A DNA stretch of 9,635 bases from Caldilineaceae bacterium (GTDB taxonomy: Bacteria; Chloroflexota; Anaerolineae; Caldilineales; Caldilineaceae): contig JAHBVH010000130.1 in NCBI GenBank assembly GCA_019637645.1, positions 1 through 9,635 of the forward strand, written 5' to 3'. Both the position numbers and the translations under genes were made by a program. The notes beneath the pieces are model-generated. The model was not told the DNA's origin, made no database searches, and saw only the letters and a list, made by a program, of their open reading frames with translations. Shown in pieces: positions 8,569 to 9,635 of this stretch (positions within the stretch are counted from its first letter, which is position 1; every line of letters begins with the position of its first letter).

Positions 8569-8604
8569 AAGAAGAGCGGCACCTGCATGGTGCCGCTCTT
8601 CTTG
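8568..8604. terminator. Second long hairpin between convergent genes
   Basis: A perfect 16 bp stem (8568-8583 with 8589-8604) has a 5 nt TGCAT loop, directly abutting the first hairpin. It lies about 50 bp from the end of the leftward gene, so it may serve that transcript. It has no clear T-run on either strand. The remaining 8605-8654 shows nothing further. Confidence 0.65.
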
Positions 8605-8654
8605 ATGAAGCCAATTGATTCAGCAGAAACCGTTAACGATGATCCTGCGCGTCT

Positions 8655-9257
8655 TTACTCTGATACACTCGCCGGGCGATAAAAGCTCTCTTCAACATCA
8701 ACGTCGTTGGTTGGGGTAGCGTTGGGGCGGCGATTGAAGAGATTGTTGTTGTTGGGGCGTGCTGTGCTGGGGTTGGCTACAACCTGTGGTGGGGGTGTCA
8801 TAAAGGAAGGCGCAGCGGCTTGTTGCGCTGTGCCGCAGTAGACACAGATCTCCCATTCATTGCGCACGAGCTGTTTGCAGTTGACACAAGCATGTTGCAA
8901 CTGTTGGTGACAGGTGGGGCAGTAAACCCAAACTTCCTTCACGGGGACGCCACAAGTCGCACAGGCCAAGGTCTCTTCAATTTCCCGTAGGAGGGCTTCC
9001 TCTTCTAAGGCCCGATCATAAACTTCGGCGAGGGTATGCTTGGGGCGAATCATCAGATAGAGGATGAGGCCAACAATGGGGAAGATCAACACTAGTACAC
9101 AGGCCAATAGAATTGCTAGCCAATCGCGGCTGCGCGCTCGAATGTCATTAAAGGTCCAGATGCCCATGGCAATCCAGAACGCAAAGAGAAAAGCCCCGAG
9201 CACAGCAACAACGACGCCGACCACGGTAGCAATACTATTAATTAGGTCACTCGACAT
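8655..9257 (-). CDS. Two-TM membrane protein with double zinc ribbon, function unknown
   Basis: A 200-residue protein I do not recognise by name. Residues about 9-34 and 46-70 are two hydrophobic helices joined by a short basic loop (DIRARSRD). A charged, probably helical stretch follows (about 75-95). Next come two zinc-ribbon units of identical spacing, C-x2-C-x10-C-x2-C: C99/C102/C113/C116 and C124/C127/C138/C141. The last 55 residues are Pro/Asn-rich and probably disordered (NNNN at about 174-177). The N-terminal part resembles phospholipase D N-terminal-like (PLDc_N) membrane hairpins seen in small bacterial proteins; this is a loose resemblance. The ATG at 9257 is chosen because GGAG (9269-9266) sits 8 nt upstream; an in-frame start at 9332 would add 25 residues but overlap the predicted promoter. 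Convergent to dnaE and separated by hairpins, so there is no functional link to it. Probably an inner-membrane protein with cytoplasmic zinc ribbons. Confidence 0.88.
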   Translation of the reverse strand: MSSDLINSIATVVGVVVAVLGAFLFAFWIAMGIWTFNDIRARSRDWLAILLACVLVLIFPIVGLILYLMIRPKHTLAEVYDRALEEEALLREIEETLACATCGVPVKEVWVYCPTCHQQLQHACVNCKQLVRNEWEICVYCGTAQQAAAPSFMTPPPQVVANPSTARPNNNNLFNRRPNATPTNDVDVEESFYRPASVSE

Positions 9258-9297
9258 AAAATAATCTCCAAACAAACGCAATGCAGGTATAGGGCGG

Positions 9298-9327
9298 ATT
9301 ATAGCGCAGGTATGAATAAAAACCCAA
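9298..9327 (-). promoter_or_regulatory. Promoter for the zinc-ribbon membrane gene
   Basis: On the minus strand, TATAAT (9303-9298) is preceded by TTGGGT (9327-9322) with an 18 bp spacer. The -10 is perfect and the -35 weak. Transcription would begin near 9291, giving a leader of about 34 nt before the ATG at 9257. This supports the shorter start. Confidence 0.5.
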
Positions 9328-9331
9328 ACCA

Positions 9332-9345
9332 AGTAAGTGCTTACT
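9332..9345. promoter_or_regulatory. Palindrome between divergent promoters, candidate operator
   Basis: AGTAAG-TG-CTTACT is a 14 bp palindrome, perfect apart from its central TG. It lies just upstream of the leftward -35 and 20 bp upstream of the rightward -35. This is a typical place for a shared regulator, but no regulator is visible in the window. Confidence 0.4.
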
Positions 9346-9365
9346 AGATGCCATCCCTAAAGTTT

Positions 9366-9395
9366 TTGACATCTTTCCTAAACTCATGCTATAGT
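9366..9395 (+). promoter_or_regulatory. Strong sigma-70-type promoter, rightward
   Basis: A consensus TTGACA (9366-9371) and TATAGT (9390-9395) are separated by 18 bp, with TG at 9387-9388 adding an extended -10. Expected start is about 9402. This is the best promoter match in the window, and it drives sequence running off the right edge. Confidence 0.7.
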
Positions 9396-9401
9396 TTGGG
9401 G

Positions 9402-9635
9402 ACTTCGTTTATTGACCCAATAAATGAGTTGGCCGGTCTCTTCAGTGGTGAATGAGACGTGACTCACTTCCGACCCCGGTAATAATAGCGAAACCTTTTA
9501 CTTGCATTAAAATCATTTGCCAGTACTACGCTCGTTATTCTACGAATGCTACCTCAGTATTCTTTTGACCTAGGATTCTTGCGATCAACCCAAACGGGCT
9601 GATCGGTTTGATATCAATTTACGAACAACATTCTT
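9402..9635 (+). other. Hairpin-rich leader or RNA without a clear ORF, continues past the window
   Basis: Downstream of the strong promoter no credible gene is seen for 234 bp. Candidate stems are TTTATTG/CAATAAA (9408-9414 with 9418-9424), a 9 bp stem with one bulge (9436-9444 with 9449-9458, GTGG loop), and GATCA-a-CCC/GGG-c-TGATC (9583-9591 with 9596-9604, AAAC loop). A 10 bp palindrome, TTGATATCAA, lies at 9608-9617. A 12-codon ORF from ATG 9424 lacks a ribosome site. The stretch is probably a long 5' leader (attenuator, riboswitch or rRNA-type leader) or the start of a non-coding RNA. No known class was recognised. Confidence 0.4.

Noticed and set aside
9258..9332. Upstream in-frame start giving a 225-residue zinc-ribbon protein
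   Set aside because: The extra 25 residues would be encoded across the TATAAT promoter element and lack a ribosome site, whereas the ATG at 9257 has GGAG at good spacing.
9424..9462. 12-codon ORF after the strong rightward promoter as an attenuator peptide
   Set aside because: No ribosome binding site, the ATG lies at the base of a hairpin, and there is no codon run typical of amino-acid attenuators.

Overview
The window holds four protein genes: the tail of one ABC transporter half, a second complete ABC transporter half, a very long dnaE (replicative DNA polymerase III alpha) interrupted by an intein, and a small convergent membrane zinc-ribbon gene. There are also three non-coding stretches with clear structure. 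No rRNA, tRNA, CRISPR array or insertion sequence was seen. Base composition looks moderately GC-rich by eye. The mosaic of features (DnaE with a Pro/Ala/Glu-rich tail and an extra terminal domain, paired half-size ABC exporters, a two-TM double-zinc-ribbon protein, GC-rich intergenic hairpins) would fit a Chloroflexota bacterium. That assignment is an inference from general resemblance and needs a database search.

Layout. Positions 1-682 (+) are the nucleotide-binding domain of an ABC transporter whose start lies off the left edge. It overlaps by 4 bp the next gene, 679-2466 (+), a complete TMD-NBD half-transporter. The two appear to form a heterodimeric exporter: the imperfect signature motif of the first and the missing catalytic Glu of the second fall in the same composite ATP site. 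From 2467 to 2954 no gene is visible. This stretch contains a roughly 230 bp element of nested inverted repeats (2491-2720), then an extended -10 promoter (2812-2820) and a dnaE leader with its own inverted and direct repeats.

Positions 2955-8498 (+) encode a 1847-residue DnaE precursor. A 433-residue intein (5019-6317) with two LAGLIDADG motifs interrupts the conserved YQEQ region. Splicing would leave a 1414-residue polymerase with a complete PHP metal site, the three catalytic Asp residues, a QLDLF clamp-binding motif, an OB fold, a roughly 170-residue disordered linker and a roughly 80-residue terminal domain. Two long back-to-back hairpins (8522-8604) separate dnaE from the convergent zinc-ribbon gene 8655-9257 (-).

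The right end (9258-9635) is a divergent regulatory region: a promoter for the zinc-ribbon gene, a 14 bp palindrome, and a near-consensus sigma-70-type promoter firing rightward into at least 230 nt of hairpin-rich sequence with no convincing ORF. It is probably the leader of a gene or RNA beyond the window.

The most unusual items are the intein with an exact 15 bp in-frame tandem duplication, the nested inverted-repeat element before dnaE, and the strong promoter driving an apparently untranslated structured leader at the right edge.
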